A program made the translations under genes and the position numbers. A stretch of 21,377 nt of DNA from a virus. Location of the stretch: positions 1-21,377 of the IMG/VR virus record IMGVR_UViG_3300025879_000132; one strand, written 5' to 3'. Below the pieces are notes generated by a model. That model did no database searches, had not been told where the DNA came from, and saw nothing but the letters and a program-made list of their open reading frames with translations. Shown here piece by piece: positions 20,306 through 21,377 of the stretch (positions are counted from its first letter, which is position 1; every line of letters starts with the position of its first letter).

Positions 20306-21377
20306 ATGAGAAACTTAGATACAGTAGCAGAACAACTTTTTAATGAGATTAGAGGACGTTATTCCAGCGTTACCATTGGTGATGCAGAAGGAAATATAAC
20401 AAGTGCTCCTAGTCTTGCAAGATTTTATGAGTTTGATTTTAAAAGCGGCAACACCGATATAGGCAAAGTAAGTGTTTCACTGGATGAAAAATCTGGTGTT
20501 ACTATAATGTACAACAAGGACTTTACTGAAGAAGTTGGCGCAGAAGAAACCAACGAATGGTATGGCTTTTTAAAACAAATGAGAATGTTTTCAAAAAAAC
20601 GTTTATTAAATTTTGAAGTTAGAGATATTAACAGAACTAACTTTACAAAAAGAGATTATGCGAGCATGGCAGTAAATCGCGGAGAAACACAAATGGCAGA
20701 GTCAAAAATGTATGGCACTCACAAAACTAGCTTTCAAAAGTTTGGAAGTGCCAAACTTTCAATAAAACATACAGGTAATATTATTGAAGGCGAAAGTAGA
20801 AATAAAAAGATAGGATCTCTTTTTATTGAAAACGCACAAGGTGAAAGATTTAAATATCCTTTCAAACATCTTAGTGGTGCAAGAGCAATGGCTATCCATG
20901 TCAGCGAAGGTGGCCACCCATATGACGACTTTGGCAAACACATTACTGGTCTAAGTGAAGAACTTTCAAATCTCCGCAAGTTTAAAACTTACATGGGTCG
21001 TAGTAGTGTAATGGCTGAAAGTTTAGCAGAACACATGGGCACTATTAACGAACGCATTGTAGCTGTCAAAAAAACAATACAAACATTGCAAAAGCCATCA
21101 AACTATCAAACTGCATTTGAAGAATATGTTCCGATGGAAGAATCTGAAGTTCCTGCTGATGTTGCTAGTAACTGGATTGATCAACTTACTATCAAACAGT
21201 TTAATGAAGATTTAAAAGATGTATTTCCGTACATTTATAAACTAGTTGGTGAAGCAACTGCATCAGAAGACCTGACGTTTGATGATATTATGGCAGAAGC
21301 AGATGTGTATCCGCCACGTGGCGATATGGAAATGGATCCATCAAACATGCGTCCACAAGCAAAACCAACAGCTCCAA
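20306..21377 (+). CDS. Large phage protein, 3' partial, unknown function
   Basis: The frame is open for 357 codons from ATG 20306 to the window edge. It begins MRNLDTVAEQLFNEIRGRYS, followed by a strand-rich region (VTIGDAEG, ARFYEFDF, GKVSVSLDE, VTIMYNKDF), an aromatic helix EWYGFLKQMRMFSKKRLLNFEVRDINRTNF and a helical part with SLAEHMGTINERIVAVKKTIQTLQ; the visible end is Pro/Ala/Met-rich. I recall similar N-termini in unnamed proteins of marine T4-like phages but no function. No enzyme motif, signal peptide or membrane segment is evident. It immediately follows gp17 with its own late box, so late expression and a structural or packaging-related role are inferred. The Ala/Glu-rich later part may be flexible. 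Confidence 0.8.
   Translation, partial: MRNLDTVAEQLFNEIRGRYSSVTIGDAEGNITSAPSLARFYEFDFKSGNTDIGKVSVSLDEKSGVTIMYNKDFTEEVGAEETNEWYGFLKQMRMFSKKRLLNFEVRDINRTNFTKRDYASMAVNRGETQMAESKMYGTHKTSFQKFGSAKLSIKHTGNIIEGESRNKKIGSLFIENAQGERFKYPFKHLSGARAMAIHVSEGGHPYDDFGKHITGLSEELSNLRKFKTYMGRSSVMAESLAEHMGTINERIVAVKKTIQTLQKPSNYQTAFEEYVPMEESEVPADVASNWIDQLTIKQFNEDLKDVFPYIYKLVGEATASEDLTFDDIMAEADVYPPRGDMEMDPSNMRPQAKPTAP

Noticed and set aside
1-21377. tRNA genes, CRISPR arrays, insertion sequences, attachment sites
   Set aside because: I looked for cloverleaf-like segments, direct repeats with spacers, terminal inverted repeats and transposase motifs and saw none; a tRNA scan would be the decisive check.

Overview
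This window is a near-contiguous piece of a large AT-rich T4-like myovirus genome (Caudoviricetes). Its structural and packaging proteins most resemble, from my knowledge of the families, the marine T4-like phages of cyanobacteria, Pelagibacter and related alphaproteobacteria. The host cannot be fixed from the window. Coding is very dense: intergenic gaps are mostly under 90 bp, many genes overlap by 1-4 bp, and there is no rRNA, tRNA, CRISPR array or transposon that I can see.

Layout. 1-1250: 3' part of a tail fibre gene ending in an S74 intramolecular chaperone domain, then a hairpin. 1285-5115: a cassette behind a sigma70-type promoter, with a 58-aa fibre-like protein, an unknown 125-aa protein, a GT-A glycosyltransferase and an 876-aa protein built from tandem glycosyltransferase-like repeats of about 100 aa. 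5075-8392: a minus-strand island encoding gp14 (neck), gp15 (tail sheath stabiliser) and a Nudix hydrolase, meeting the glycosyltransferase cassette tail to tail with a 41-bp overlap. 8429-10525: gp13 (neck), an SGNH-like hydrolase and a P-loop kinase. 10601-15983: an enlarged tail sheath (gp18), the tail tube (gp19) and a second probable tube-fold protein. 15984-20292: a conserved unknown gene, gp4 head completion nuclease-like protein, gp16 small terminase, a protein with a capsid-targeting-like N-terminus, an acidic protein with Zn- and Ca-type motifs, and gp17 large terminase. 20306-end: start of a further long gene, cut by the window edge.

The genes form a late morphogenesis module: neck (13/14/15), contractile tail (18/19), head completion (4) and DNA packaging (16/17). 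Order and orientation differ from T4: 14 and 15 are inverted relative to 13, 18-19 lie before 16-17, and two genes separate 16 from 17.

Regulation is unusually readable. T4-late-type boxes (NNTAAATA, the gp55-class -10 element) sit before most transcription units. Several overlap the stop codon of the gene upstream, and several lie only 4-7 nt from the next ATG, which predicts leaderless or nearly leaderless late mRNAs. The gene 14/13 divergence is driven by one perfect inverted repeat of this box. Two copies of a different element, TTGACA-N17-TATATT with an extended TGT before the -10 and an embedded TAAATAAT, precede the glycosyltransferase cassette and the kinase gene. They probably give those accessory genes early or host-polymerase expression.
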